Below, one piece after another: positions 46,031-55,321 of a stretch of 64,000 nt of DNA. Position 1 is the stretch's first letter. Each line of letters opens with the position of its first letter. The DNA is taken from assembly GCF_900167605.1 (NCBI RefSeq), contig NZ_FUYH01000011.1, positions 43,290 through 107,289 of the forward strand. The letters are read 5' to 3'. Source of the stretch: Caloramator quimbayensis (GTDB taxonomy: Bacteria > Bacillota > Clostridia > Clostridiales > Caloramatoraceae). The position numbers were made by a program, and so were the translations under genes. Below the pieces are notes generated by a model. The model had not been told where the DNA came from. It saw only the letters and a program-made list of their open reading frames with translations, and did no database searches.

Positions 46031-47044
46031 ATGAAAAGAAATATGAAGCAGTGGGTGGAAGAAATAATAAAATCGCCTATAAAAAAGCCTATGCCAATTC
46101 TTTCTTTCCCTGCAATTCAGCTTATGAATATCAGCGTAAAGGAATTAATATCAGACAGCAACCTTCAAGCAAAGGGAATGAAATTGGTTGCAGATCGCAT
46201 AGATTCAGCAGCATCTGTAAGTTTAATGGATTTATCAATTGAAGCAGAATGTTTTGGAGCTGCTGTGCAATTTTCAGATGATGAAGTGCCAACAGTAACT
46301 AACAGCATAGTATCATCACAGGAAGAGGCACAAGCTCTTCAAATCCCTGAGATTGGTTCCGGACGTACAGGTGTTTATATTGAAGCAATTGAGAAAGCTG
46401 TTAAAATGATTACTGACCGCCCAGTTTTTGCAGGTGTAATTGGACCTTTTTCCTTGGCAGGAAGGCTGATGGATGTTACAGAAATTATGATTTATTGCTA
46501 TGAAGAGATAGAAATGGTACATATAATTTTAGAAAAAGCAACAGCATTTATAATTGAATATTGCAAAGCCTATAAAAATGCTGGTGCTAATGGTGTAGTG
46601 ATAGCTGAACCTTTATCTGGAATTTTATCTCCTGCCTTAGAAGCAGAGTTTTCTGGGAGGTATGTGAAAAAAATAGTAGATGCAGTACAAGATGATAATT
46701 TTATAGTTATTTATCATAATTGCGGTAACAATACTATTCAAATGGTGGATTCTATTATCAGCACTGGCTGCTTAGTTGTACATTTTGGAAATGCAATAAA
46801 TATGGCTGAAATAATGCCTCTTATTCCTAATAATATTGTAGCTATGGGGAATATTGACCCAGCTGGCGAGTTTAAAAACGGCACTAAAGAATCAATAAGA
46901 AGAGCTACAATTTCTCTTATGGAAGAATGCAGCAAATATAATAATTTTGTAATTTCTTCAGGTTGCGATATTCCTCCAATGTCAAAATGGGAAAACATAG
47001 ATGAGTTTTTTAGTGCAGTAAAGGATTTTTACGCAGGTGTATAA
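46031..47044 (+). CDS. Uroporphyrinogen decarboxylase-like methyltransferase (MtaA type)
   Basis: 337 aa of the URO-D superfamily, closest in motif to methylcobamide methyltransferases (MtaA/MtbA/CmuA). The zinc ligands appear in IYHNCGNN and SSGCDIPP, motifs not found in true HemE. GGAGGGGACAAA precedes the ATG. No corrinoid protein gene is adjacent, so the methyl donor is unknown. A role in moving methyl groups from a corrinoid protein is inferred. Confidence 0.75.
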   Translation: MKRNMKQWVEEIIKSPIKKPMPILSFPAIQLMNISVKELISDSNLQAKGMKLVADRIDSAASVSLMDLSIEAECFGAAVQFSDDEVPTVTNSIVSSQEEAQALQIPEIGSGRTGVYIEAIEKAVKMITDRPVFAGVIGPFSLAGRLMDVTEIMIYCYEEIEMVHIILEKATAFIIEYCKAYKNAGANGVVIAEPLSGILSPALEAEFSGRYVKKIVDAVQDDNFIVIYHNCGNNTIQMVDSIISTGCLVVHFGNAINMAEIMPLIPNNIVAMGNIDPAGEFKNGTKESIRRATISLMEECSKYNNFVISSGCDIPPMSKWENIDEFFSAVKDFYAGV

Positions 47045-47055
47045 GCGTCATATGT

Positions 47056-47119
47056 AAGCCATCCTTGTGACAAGTTACAAACTATCATTTTGTCACCTGT
47101 CACAAGTGGTGGCTTTTGT
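47056..47119 (+). terminator. Long terminator hairpin
   Basis: Left arm 47056-47072 (AAGCCATCCTTGTGACA) pairs imperfectly with 47098-47115, then TTTTGTATTTG. The loop contains GACAAGTTACAAAC, similar to the loop of the terminator at 28807-28854 (GACAAGTGACAAAC). Confidence 0.8.
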
Positions 47120-47156
47120 ATTTGTTTTCCATAATAAGTGTTCATATTTAAAGCCT

Positions 47157-47190
47157 TAGTATATATTATAATTTTTTATAATATATACTA
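47157..47190. repeat. AT-rich perfect inverted repeat
   Basis: 14-bp arms (47157-47170, 47177-47190) around ATTTTT, upstream of the serine operon promoter. No T run beyond the stem; may be an operator or simply low-complexity sequence. Confidence 0.6.
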
Positions 47191-47230
47191 TACTAATTCT
47201 AATAATTAATAATATTACTAATCAAATAAG

Positions 47231-47259
47231 TTGTTAATATTGCTATATAATGATAAAAT
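47231..47259 (+). promoter_or_regulatory. Probable promoter of the serC-serA unit
   Basis: TTGTTA (47231-47236), 17 bp, TAAAAT (47254-47259), 68 bp before the aminotransferase ATG. Confidence 0.5.
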
Positions 47260-47326
47260 ATAAATAGCCAAAAAATTCAAAAATGTGCGATTATAAAAAA
47301 TAATTATATTAAAAGGGGGTAAAAAA

Positions 47327-48397
47327 ATGCATAAGAAATTATTTATTCCAGGGCCAGTAGAGGTTAGACCGGATGTTCTTGAAAAAATGGCAACTCCAAT
47401 GATAGGTCACAGGAGCAAGGATGCATCAGCACTTCAAAGGAGAATAAGCGACAAGCTCAGGAAAGTATTTTATACTGAGGAGGAAATACTTCTTTCAACA
47501 ACTTCGGGGAGCGGACTTATGGAAGGAGCTATTCGTTCATGTACTGCAAAGAGAGCAGCAGTATTTTCAGTAGGCGCCTTTGGTAAGAGATGGTATGAAA
47601 TGGCTAAGTTTAACAATGTTCCTGCAGATTTATTTGAATCTGAAGCTGGACATGCTACAACTCCTGAGATGGTAGAGGAAGCCCTTTCAACAGGAAAATA
47701 TGACCTTGTTACAATAACACATAATGAGACATCAGTTGGAATTATGAATCCAGTTGAGGAAATATCAAAGGTTATTAAAAAATATCCCGATGTAGTATGG
47801 TGCCTTGATACTGTAAGTTCTATGGGAGGAACAAAAATAGAAGTAGATAAGCTTGGAGTTGATATATGTATAACTTCCACTCAAAAGGCAATAGGCCTTC
47901 CTCCAGGAATGTCCATATGTTCCTTTTCAAAGAAGGCTGTTGAAAGAGCAAAGCAGGTTCCCTTTAGAGGATTCTATTTAGACCTACTATCACTATACAA
48001 TTACATACAGAAGAAAGATTATCAATATCCTTCAACCCCTTCACTTTCCCATATGTTTGCCCTCGATTATCAGCTTGACAGGATACTTGAGGAAGGACTT
48101 GAAAACAGATTTGCAAGGCATATAGAAATGGCTAATTATGTTAGGGCATGGGCAAAGGAACACTTTGATTTATTTGCAGATGAAAGATACCTTTCAAATA
48201 CACTGACAACTGTTAAAAATACTAAGAACATAGACGTTGCTGATCTTAATAAAAAGCTTGGAGAAAGAGGTTTCCAGATTTCTAACGGTTATGGAGATTT
48301 AAAGGATAAGACCTTTAGAATAGCTCATATGGCTGACTGCACTATGGATGATGTAAAAGAGCTTTTATGGAATATTGACGATATTCTCGGATTTTAA
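47327..48397 (+). CDS. serC: Class V aminotransferase, probable phosphoserine aminotransferase
   Basis: 356 aa, PLP-dependent. IPGPVEVRPDVLEKM and the lysine segment TSTQKAIGLPPG (K187) define the serine-pyruvate/alanine-glyoxylate aminotransferase subgroup. In clostridia this gene is followed by serA and a DUF1015 gene, so it most likely converts 3-phosphohydroxypyruvate to phosphoserine, although by sequence it is not a classical SerC. AAAGGGGG precedes the ATG. Starts a three-gene serine set. Confidence 0.85.
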   Translation: MHKKLFIPGPVEVRPDVLEKMATPMIGHRSKDASALQRRISDKLRKVFYTEEEILLSTTSGSGLMEGAIRSCTAKRAAVFSVGAFGKRWYEMAKFNNVPADLFESEAGHATTPEMVEEALSTGKYDLVTITHNETSVGIMNPVEEISKVIKKYPDVVWCLDTVSSMGGTKIEVDKLGVDICITSTQKAIGLPPGMSICSFSKKAVERAKQVPFRGFYLDLLSLYNYIQKKDYQYPSTPSLSHMFALDYQLDRILEEGLENRFARHIEMANYVRAWAKEHFDLFADERYLSNTLTTVKNTKNIDVADLNKKLGERGFQISNGYGDLKDKTFRIAHMADCTMDDVKELLWNIDDILGF

Positions 48398-48419
48398 AAA
48401 TTTATAGGGGGATGCGGTT

Positions 48420-49328
48420 ATGAGAATTCTTTTGTCCGATGGTCTTGAGAAGGAAGCCATAAAATCCCTTGAAGAAAAGGGATTTGAAGTAGTTAACGAG
48501 CACTATGAAGCTGAAGAACTTGGGGAAAAATTAAAGGATTTTGATGTTTTAGTGGTAAGGTCTGCAACAAAGGTTAGAAAACCTATTATTGATAAGGCTT
48601 TAGAAGGTGGAAGATTAAAGCTTATAATAAGAGGCGGAGTTGGTGTTGATAATATTGATGTTGATTATGCTCAAAATAACGGGATAACAGTTAAAAATAC
48701 ACCAAGGGCAAGCAGCATCTCGGTTGCTGAGCTTACCTTTGGGCATATAATTTCTGTTAGCAGGTTCATTCATATAGCAAATGTGACCATGAGAGAGGGC
48801 AAGTGGGAAAAGAAAAAATATGAAGGATTTGAGCTCTACGGTAAAACTCTTGGACTTATAGGATTTGGAAGGATTGCTCAGGAAGTTGCTAAAAGAGCCG
48901 AAGCCTTTGGAATGAAGGTTATTTACACCAACCTTTCAGGGAAAGTTGTTGATACCTTTAAATTCGAAAGATGCAGCCTTGAGGAACTTTTAAGAAAATC
49001 TGATTATGTATCCTTACACATACCCTTTGATAAGGCTAAAGGACCGGTTATAGGAAAAGAGCAGCTTGATATGATGAAAAATACTGCTTTTCTTATAAAC
49101 TGTGCAAGAGGAGGAGTAGTTGATGAGGCAGCTCTTCTTGAGGCTTTGAATTCTAACAAAATTGCAGGTGCGGCAATAGATGTATTTGAAGAGGAACCTA
49201 CAAAAAATGAAGCGCTGATAAATCATCCAAGGGTAAGCGTAACTCCTCATATTGGAGCATCTACTATTGAGGCTCAGGGAAAAATAGGAATGGAAGTAGT
49301 AAATATTATAGAAGAATTTGCAAAATAA
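48420..49328 (+). CDS. serA: D-3-phosphoglycerate dehydrogenase, short form
   Basis: 302 aa. NAD-binding domain GLIGFGRIAQEVAKRA; catalytic residues lie in INCARGGVVDE (R), FEEEPT (E) and TPHIGAST (H). It has no ACT or ASB regulatory domains, so it would not be inhibited by serine through that route. Starts 22 nt after the aminotransferase gene with AGGGGGATGCGG upstream. Supplies 3-phosphohydroxypyruvate for the preceding enzyme. Confidence 0.95.
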   Translation: MRILLSDGLEKEAIKSLEEKGFEVVNEHYEAEELGEKLKDFDVLVVRSATKVRKPIIDKALEGGRLKLIIRGGVGVDNIDVDYAQNNGITVKNTPRASSISVAELTFGHIISVSRFIHIANVTMREGKWEKKKYEGFELYGKTLGLIGFGRIAQEVAKRAEAFGMKVIYTNLSGKVVDTFKFERCSLEELLRKSDYVSLHIPFDKAKGPVIGKEQLDMMKNTAFLINCARGGVVDEAALLEALNSNKIAGAAIDVFEEEPTKNEALINHPRVSVTPHIGASTIEAQGKIGMEVVNIIEEFAK

Positions 49329-49336
49329 TTAATTTG

Positions 49337-49375
49337 TCAGATGGAAATTTTCTTATTAAAGGAATTTCCATCTGA
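49337..49375 (+). terminator. Hairpin between serA and the DUF1015 gene
   Basis: TCAGATGGAAATT (49337-49349) pairs perfectly with AATTTCCATCTGA (49363-49375); only short T stretches follow (TATTTAACTTT), so it may be a weak attenuator or mRNA-processing structure inside the operon. Confidence 0.6.
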
Positions 49376-49403
49376 TATTTAACTTTAAAAGGAGGATAGT
49401 TTT

Positions 49404-50648
49404 ATGGTAGTATTAAGACCCTTCAAAGCGATAAGACCTAAGAAAGAATTAGCACATAAGGTTGCTGCCCTTCCATATGATGTTATGAACAGCGATGAGG
49501 CAAGGGAAATGGTAGAGGGTAACCCCTATTCATTTTTACACATAGATAAGGCGGAAATAGATCTTGACAGGGATATAGATATTTACGATAAAAAAGTATA
49601 TGAAAAGGCGAGGGAGAACCTTTATAGTTTTATAGACAGGGGCATATTTAATCAGGATGAAAAACCTTATTTGTATATATACAGGCTTATAATGAATGGA
49701 AGAAGCCAAACCGGTATAGTTGGCTGCACTTCAATCGATGATTATATGAATAATATAATCAAAAAGCATGAATTTACAAGGGCGGATAAGGAGCAGGACA
49801 GAATAAATCATGTGGATTACTGTGATGCCAATACAGGCCCTATTTTCCTAACTTATAAAAACAAAAGGGAAATAAACGATATAATAGATAATTGGACTAA
49901 AAAAGAGCCCGAATATGATTTTACTGCTGAGGACGGCATTTCCCATATAGTATGGGTTATAGATGATGAAAAAACAATATTAAAACTAATTGAGCTTTTT
50001 AAGGGAATAGACAGCCTTTACATAGCTGATGGACACCACAGGGCAGCCTCTGCGGTAAAGGTTGGCATAAAAAGAAGAGAGGAAAATAAAAACTACACAG
50101 GGGATGAAGAGTTCAACTTCTTCCTGTCAGTTATTTTCCCAGACAGCGACCTTTATATAATGGACTACAACAGAGTGGTAAAGGATTTAAATGGTCTTAG
50201 CTCTGAGGAGTTTATTAAAAAGGTATCAGAAAAGTTTGATATAAAACCCTATGAAGGAGAAGGACAGTTAAGACCATCAAGAAAGCATACCTTTGGAATG
50301 TTCCTTGATGGAATGTGGTATGAGCTTACTGCAAAGAAAGGAACCTTTGATGAGAAGGATCCTGTGGGAAGGCTTGATGTTTCCATACTTCAAAATAATC
50401 TTTTAGATCCAATCCTCGGCATTAAGGATCCAAGAACCGATAAGAGAATAGACTTTATAGGAGGTATAAGGGGGCTTAAGGAGCTTGAAAAGAGAGTAAA
50501 GGAAGGCATGAAGGTTGCTTTCTCAATGTATCCAACAACCATTGATGATTTGATGGATATTGCAGATGCAGGAAAGGTAATGCCTCCAAAATCTACTTGG
50601 TTTGAACCTAAGCTAAGAAGCGGACTGTTTATACATAAATTATCATAG
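49404..50648 (+). CDS. DUF1015 family protein
   Basis: 414-aa soluble protein. LYIADGHHRAASAVKVG is the family's most conserved motif and resembles a nucleotide or metal-binding loop of ParB/Srx-type kinases (IADGHHR). Members are commonly found next to serA in clostridia, and some relatives act as serine kinases feeding cysteine synthesis in archaea; whether this one does is not known. AAAGGAGG precedes the ATG. Confidence 0.85.
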   Translation: MVVLRPFKAIRPKKELAHKVAALPYDVMNSDEAREMVEGNPYSFLHIDKAEIDLDRDIDIYDKKVYEKARENLYSFIDRGIFNQDEKPYLYIYRLIMNGRSQTGIVGCTSIDDYMNNIIKKHEFTRADKEQDRINHVDYCDANTGPIFLTYKNKREINDIIDNWTKKEPEYDFTAEDGISHIVWVIDDEKTILKLIELFKGIDSLYIADGHHRAASAVKVGIKRREENKNYTGDEEFNFFLSVIFPDSDLYIMDYNRVVKDLNGLSSEEFIKKVSEKFDIKPYEGEGQLRPSRKHTFGMFLDGMWYELTAKKGTFDEKDPVGRLDVSILQNNLLDPILGIKDPRTDKRIDFIGGIRGLKELEKRVKEGMKVAFSMYPTTIDDLMDIADAGKVMPPKSTWFEPKLRSGLFIHKLS

Positions 50649-50664
50649 AAGCGGCAAAGGTCGA

Positions 50665-50680
50665 GGGACAGTTACTTATT
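50665..50680 (+). repeat. REP-like 16-mer (one mismatch)
   Basis: GGGACAGTTACTTATT, one base off the family consensus; direct orientation with the copy at 50709. Confidence 0.8.
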
Positions 50681-50708
50681 ATCTACATTTTATAGCATAG
50701 GCAGCAGA

Positions 50709-50724
50709 GGGACGGTTACTTATT
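50709..50724 (+). repeat. REP-like 16-mer
   Basis: Exact GGGACGGTTACTTATT. Confidence 0.85.
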
Positions 50725-50792
50725 TTCTATTTTTTATGAACATAACTTTTTAGTTAAAATTATCTTTAAATATAAAAATCTGTTTAAAATCG

Positions 50793-50828
50793 AAAGGCTG
50801 TAATCTTTAAGGATTACAGCCTTTTTGT
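50793..50828 (+). terminator. Terminator downstream of the serine genes
   Basis: 13-bp perfect stem (50793-50805 with 50812-50824), 6-nt loop, then TTTTTG. Confidence 0.88.
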
Positions 50829-51140
50829 TTCAAGTGATAGGAAAGCATCTGAAAAAATGCACATTTAAAATTTATGCTACAACATATAGGTTATATGAAC
50901 TTAACAACTATAAAATTATTATGTTTTTGATAAACAAAATAGCTTTTTCATAGCTTTGATAGTCAATCAAAAGAGGAGAATATACCCCTATTCTTTTGAA
51001 AATGAAATTGAAAAATTAATAATAAATAAATAACAAGTCATGACTCATCAATAGCCACAACGACGGAATGAAAAAGTTTGTCACGTATTAATTTATTGGT
51101 GGGCACTGAAGATGGAGAATATCTGCTTAAAATGATGCAT

Positions 51141-51156
51141 AATAAGTAACCGTCCC
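51141..51156 (-). repeat. REP-like 16-mer
   Basis: AATAAGTAACCGTCCC (reverse orientation). Confidence 0.85.
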
Positions 51157-51221
51157 TATGCTTGTCCTGTGAGTTTTTGTATAGACACAAGAATTATGTT
51201 TTAAGGAGTGTTGATACAATG

Positions 51222-51237
51222 TTCGTTACATAACGAA
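51222..51237. promoter_or_regulatory. Inverted repeat upstream of the pur promoter
   Basis: TTCGTTACATAACGAA, perfect dyad, about 70 bp upstream of the -35 box. Possible operator for a purine regulator; not a known PurR box to my knowledge. It is preceded by AAGGAG and a five-codon frame judged meaningless. Confidence 0.45.
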
Positions 51238-51308
51238 ATATATGCACTAAACATTATCGATACTAACAATATATAGTGAATATTAAATTAAATTAATCCA
51301 AAAATATA

Positions 51309-51337
51309 TTGACTATGAATTTTGTTGATGATAATAT
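51309..51337 (+). promoter_or_regulatory. Probable promoter of the pur operon
   Basis: TTGACT (51309-51314), 17 bp, TAATAT (51332-51337). It implies a leader of about 325 nt before purE. Confidence 0.6.
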
Positions 51338-51428
51338 TAATGTATAAAAACTCTAAAGTAACTTATATTTTGAGAAGGAATCGTCCTTTCAATTTAAAAG
51401 TAAATCTCAACTCCCCCTTTATATAAAA

Positions 51429-51472
51429 ATTTGCGCTTCATTTTCTGCTTTAGAGCAGAATGAATCGCAAAA
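51429..51472 (+). promoter_or_regulatory. Hairpin in the purE leader
   Basis: TTTGCG/CGCAAA, TTCATT/AATGAA and TCTGCT/AGCAGA pair in order to give a long interrupted stem. A smaller stem (AAGGA/TCCTT) lies upstream near 51373-51392. No match to the purine aptamer is seen, so the leader is an unassigned structured RNA. Confidence 0.55.
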
Positions 51473-51670
51473 ATCCATTCAGCTATATTCGCAGAAAATA
51501 TACTCCTAAATATATGATGATGCTAATAAATAAGCAGTGATAATTATAATAGATTATGAGGAATAATAAATTTAATCATAAAATGAAACTTTTTTAATGC
51601 ATTATATAGTATTTTTTTCGATTATTAAATAAGAATTTAAATTTCATAAAATAAAGAAAGGAAGGTTTTC

Positions 51671-52150
51671 ATGAAGGTTGCAATTATTTTTGGAAGCAAG
51701 TCGGATAAGGATGTAATGAGAGGGGCAGCCGATGCTCTAAAGGAATTTAATATAGAATATAGCACTCATATTCTTTCAGCTCACAGGGTTCCCGAAAAGC
51801 TTCTCGAAACTCTGAAAAATTTAGAATCAGATGGATATGAATGTATTATAGCAGGTGCTGGACTTGCAGCCCATCTTCCCGGAGTTATAGCCTCCCATAC
51901 AACACTTCCCGTAATAGGTGTTCCCATAAACGCATCCTTAAATGGTCTTGATTCTCTTTTCTCGATAGTTCAAATGCCTAAATCAATTCCCGTTGCAACT
52001 GTTGGAATAAACAACAGCTATAATGCAGGTATGCTCGCAGTTCAAATTCTTTCAATTAAATATCCGGATTTAAAGAAAAAACTTATAGAATACAGGAAAA
52101 ATATGAAAGAAAAATTTATAAATGATAACGAAAAAGGAGTGGAATTATAA
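51671..52150 (+). CDS. purE: N5-carboxyaminoimidazole ribonucleotide mutase (PurE)
   Basis: 159 aa. [17 protein letters not shown] and [25 protein letters not shown] are PurE motifs, closer to the class I form (AAHLPG) that acts on N5-CAIR. No purK is present in the operon, which class I enzymes normally need; the partner may be elsewhere, or this subgroup acts on AIR directly. GAAAGGAAGG precedes the ATG. First gene of purECFMNHD; its stop overlaps the purC start by one base. Confidence 0.95.
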   Translation: MKVAIIFGSKSDKDVMRGAADALKEFNIEYSTHILSAHRVPEKLLETLKNLESDGYECIIAGAGLAAHLPGVIASHTTLPVIGVPINASLNGLDSLFSIVQMPKSIPVATVGINNSYNAGMLAVQILSIKYPDLKKKLIEYRKNMKEKFINDNEKGVEL

Positions 52151-52857
52151 TGGAAAAAAGAGAAATGATGTACGAAGGAAAGGCAAAGAAGGTTTATGAA
52201 ACTGATGATAAGGATTATGTTGTAATTTATTATAAGGATTCCGCAACTGCTTTTAACGGGGAAAAAAAGGGTGAAATAGAGGATAAGGGAGTTTTAAACA
52301 ACAACATAACATCGGCACTTTTTGAGATGTTAGAGACAAAGGGCATTAAAACCCACTTTGTAAAAAGGCTGAGCGAAAGGGAGCAGCTGTGCAGAAAAGT
52401 TGAGATAGTTCCAGTTGAGGTTATTGTAAGAAACGTGGCTGCAGGAAGCATGGCAAAGAGGCTTGGTCTCTCAGAAGGTTATGAGCTTAAGACAACAGTA
52501 TTTGAAATATGCTATAAAAACGACAACTTAGGGGATCCTTTGATCAACGATACCCATGCTGTTGCAATAGGACTTACAACCTTTGAAGAGCTGAATAAAA
52601 TATACGATACTGCAAAGAAGGTTAACGATATATTAAAGGAATTCTTTTTAGAGCTTGGTATAAAACTTATAGATTTTAAACTTGAATTTGGAAGGTTTAA
52701 CGGTGATATAATACTTGCCGATGAAATATCTCCGGATACTTGCAGATTTTGGGATGCTAATACTAACGAAAAACTCGATAAAGATAGATTCAGAAGAGAC
52801 CTTGGAAATGTAAAGGAAGCATATGTAGAAATACTAAACAGAATAAACAGAAAATAA
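52150..52857 (+). CDS. purC: SAICAR synthetase
   Basis: 235 aa. Ligates aspartate to CAIR with [50 protein letters not shown] and [12 protein letters not shown] are diagnostic; length is normal. ATG overlaps the purE stop (TAATG), so the two are translationally coupled. Confidence 0.98.
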   Translation: MEKREMMYEGKAKKVYETDDKDYVVIYYKDSATAFNGEKKGEIEDKGVLNNNITSALFEMLETKGIKTHFVKRLSEREQLCRKVEIVPVEVIVRNVAAGSMAKRLGLSEGYELKTTVFEICYKNDNLGDPLINDTHAVAIGLTTFEELNKIYDTAKKVNDILKEFFLELGIKLIDFKLEFGRFNGDIILADEISPDTCRFWDANTNEKLDKDRFRRDLGNVKEAYVEILNRINRK

Positions 52858-52894
52858 TTTATTTTACTATGCCATAGGGCTTTAGGAGGAAACT

Positions 52895-54292
52895 ATGTTT
52901 AATGATAAATTCAAAGAAGAGTGCGGAGTATTTGGAATATATTCAAATAAAAAAACAGATGTAGCAGGAATAACGTACTATGGGCTTTATGCCCTCCAGC
53001 ATAGAGGACAGGAAAGCGCTGGCATATGCGTTTCAGATGGTAAAAATCTACACTGCCATAAGGATATGGGTCTTGTATCTGAGGCCTTTAGAGGCGATGT
53101 TTTAAAAAACATGGAGGGAATGGCTGCGATTGGACATGTAAGGTATTCCACAACGGGTTCAAGCAGTCCTTCAAATGCACAGCCAATTGTTTCAAGATAT
53201 AAGCTTGGCTCTATTGCAATAGCTCATAATGGGAATCTTGTTAATGCCGATGTAATAAGGGAGCTTTTAGAGGATGGAGGAGTTATATTTCAAACCTCAA
53301 TAGATTCGGAAGTTGTTTTAAACCTTATTGCAAGGGGTGCTAAAAAAGGCATTGAAAGATCTATTGTAGATGCGATTCAGGCAGTTAAAGGCTCCTATGC
53401 AATTGTAATACTAACGGAGGATAAGCTTATTGGAGTTAGAGATCCTAATGGAATTAGACCCCTTTGTATAGGTAAAATCGATGATTCCTATGTATTATCC
53501 TCTGAGAGCTGCGCAATTGATGCTTTAGGCGCAGAATTCATAAGGGATGTATTGCCAGGCGAAATTGTAATAATAGATAAAGATGGATTAAAGTCGATAC
53601 ACTTTGCAGAAAAGACTAAGTGCGAAACCTGTGCCTTTGAGTTTATATATTTTGCAAGGCCCGACAGCACAATAGATGGCATAAACGTTTACACATCGAG
53701 AGTTAGAGCAGGTCAAATTCTATATAAGGAGAGCCCTGCACAGGCCGATATGGTAATAGGGGTTCCTGATTCAGGCATTGCAGCGGCGGTAGGGTATGCA
53801 CAGGCTTCCAACATTCCCTATGGAATTGGACTAATAAAAAATAAATATGTTGGAAGAACATTTATATCTCCAAGTCAGGAAATCAGGGAAAGAGCAGTTT
53901 CGGTTAAGCTGAATGCATTAAAGGTTAACGTCGAGGGGAAAAGGATAGTCTTAATTGATGACTCAATAGTTAGAGGTACTACATCAAGAAGGCTTGTGGA
54001 GCTTTTAAGAAGGGCAGGAGCAAAAGAGGTGCATTTCAGAGTTGCCTCCCCTGTTGTAAAATACCCCTGCTACTTTGGAATAGATACTCCCCACAGGAGG
54101 GAGCTTATTGGTTCAAAGTCAGAGCTTGAAAAAATAAGGGAGGAAATAGGTGCAGACAGCCTTGGGTATCTTAGTATGGAAGGACTTTTGTCAGCTCTAA
54201 ACAGCAGAAACTTCTGCCTTGGGTGTTTCAGCGGAATTTACCCGATATCTGCTCCTCTTGAAACTGATAAATTTCATCTTGAAAAAAGATAA
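52895..54292 (+). CDS. purF: Amidophosphoribosyltransferase
   Basis: 465 aa. Commits PRPP to purine synthesis by transferring glutamine amide nitrogen. A nine-residue leader (MFNDKFKEE) precedes C10, the N-terminal nucleophile exposed by processing. The PRPP loop is IVLIDDSIVRGTTSRR. Cysteines at CETCAFE and NFCLGCFSGIYP form the Fe-S cluster site of the Bacillus-type, oxygen-sensitive enzyme. GGAGG precedes the ATG. Confidence 0.98.
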   Translation: MFNDKFKEECGVFGIYSNKKTDVAGITYYGLYALQHRGQESAGICVSDGKNLHCHKDMGLVSEAFRGDVLKNMEGMAAIGHVRYSTTGSSSPSNAQPIVSRYKLGSIAIAHNGNLVNADVIRELLEDGGVIFQTSIDSEVVLNLIARGAKKGIERSIVDAIQAVKGSYAIVILTEDKLIGVRDPNGIRPLCIGKIDDSYVLSSESCAIDALGAEFIRDVLPGEIVIIDKDGLKSIHFAEKTKCETCAFEFIYFARPDSTIDGINVYTSRVRAGQILYKESPAQADMVIGVPDSGIAAAVGYAQASNIPYGIGLIKNKYVGRTFISPSQEIRERAVSVKLNALKVNVEGKRIVLIDDSIVRGTTSRRLVELLRRAGAKEVHFRVASPVVKYPCYFGIDTPHRRELIGSKSELEKIREEIGADSLGYLSMEGLLSALNSRNFCLGCFSGIYPISAPLETDKFHLEKR

Positions 54293-54325
54293 TATAGCTG
54301 CATTTGCGGCGGAATGGAGGATATT

Positions 54326-55321
54326 ATGGTAACTTACAGAGAATCAGGCGTTAACATAGAAGAGGGCTACAGGGCGGTAAAATCCTATAAAGAATATGCA
54401 AAAAAAACCTTTATCCCCGGTGTTATAAATAACATTGGAAGTTTTGCTGGGATGTTTGAACTTAAGGATTTTAAAAATCCAGTATTAGTATCTGGAACTG
54501 ATGGCGTTGGCACTAAACTTGATATTGCCTTTAGAATGAAAAAATACGATACCGTTGGAATAGACTGCGTTGCTATGTGTGTTAACGATATACTATGCCA
54601 TGGGGCAGCCCCAATATTTTTTCTCGATTATCTTGCCTGCGGAAAACTAAATGCGGATGTTGCATCGGATATAGTAAAGGGAGTATCAAAGGGATGTTCA
54701 GAGGCAGGCTGTGCTCTTATTGGAGGAGAAACTGCAGAGATGCCGGGATTTTATAAAGAAGGGGAATATGATATTGCAGGCTTTGCAGTAGGTGTTGTAG
54801 AAAAGGATAAAATAATAGATGGAAGCACTATAAAGGATGGGGATGTTTTAATAGGAATTGAATCTTCCGGAATACACAGCAACGGTTATTCCCTTGTTAG
54901 AAAGCTTATAACAGATCTTGATATGGACTTTAACGGTAAAAAGATAGGGGATGTTTTATTAACTCCTACGAGGATTTATGTAAAAAGCGTACTTGAGCTT
55001 TTAAAGGAATTTAAAATAAAAGGAATGGCCCATATAACAGGAGGAGGATTTATTGAGAATATCCCAAGAATGTTCAAAGGAGATTTTACTGCTGTTATAG
55101 AAAAAAATAAAATAAATGTTTTAGATATATTTAAATATATAATGTCACTCGGCGTTGAGGAGGAGCACATGTACAACACCTTCAACATGGGAATAGGATT
55201 TGTACTTTGCATAGATAAAAAGGATGAAGAAAAAATACTGAAAGCTTTAAGGAATATGGGGGAAAATGCCGTAAGAATAGGATATGCAGCATCTGGAGGT
55301 GGAGGGGTTTGCTTAAAATAG
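54326..55321 (+). CDS. purM: Phosphoribosylaminoimidazole synthetase (AIR synthase)
   Basis: 331 aa. Closes the imidazole ring of FGAM. MVTYRESGVNIEEGYRAV, GTDGVGTKLDIAF, DCVAMCVNDILCHGAAPIFFLDY and LIGGETAEMPG are all present. The ATG at 54326 is 7 nt after GGAGG, while the ATG at 54314 is upstream of that site. The stop overlaps purN by 13 nt. No purL or purQ (FGAM synthase) gene is in the cluster. Confidence 0.98.
   Translation: MVTYRESGVNIEEGYRAVKSYKEYAKKTFIPGVINNIGSFAGMFELKDFKNPVLVSGTDGVGTKLDIAFRMKKYDTVGIDCVAMCVNDILCHGAAPIFFLDYLACGKLNADVASDIVKGVSKGCSEAGCALIGGETAEMPGFYKEGEYDIAGFAVGVVEKDKIIDGSTIKDGDVLIGIESSGIHSNGYSLVRKLITDLDMDFNGKKIGDVLLTPTRIYVKSVLELLKEFKIKGMAHITGGGFIENIPRMFKGDFTAVIEKNKINVLDIFKYIMSLGVEEEHMYNTFNMGIGFVLCIDKKDEEKILKALRNMGENAVRIGYAASGGGGVCLK

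Larger units (their letters stand above)
50649..51670. other. 1-kb gap before purE
   Basis: Contains three REP-like 16-mers, a terminator (50793-50828), a decayed copy of the GGTG/GCACC palindrome family at about 51100-51118, a 16-bp inverted repeat at 51222-51237, the probable pur promoter and a structured leader. No protein-coding gene is supported. Confidence 0.7.

Noticed and set aside
51217..51231. Five-codon leader frame behind AAGGAG upstream of the pur promoter
   Set aside because: It lies upstream of the predicted transcription start and has no regulatory codons; probably chance.
50649..51670. Hidden protein gene in the 1-kb gap before purE
   Set aside because: Stops occur in all frames at short intervals, and the visible content is repeats, a terminator and leader structures.
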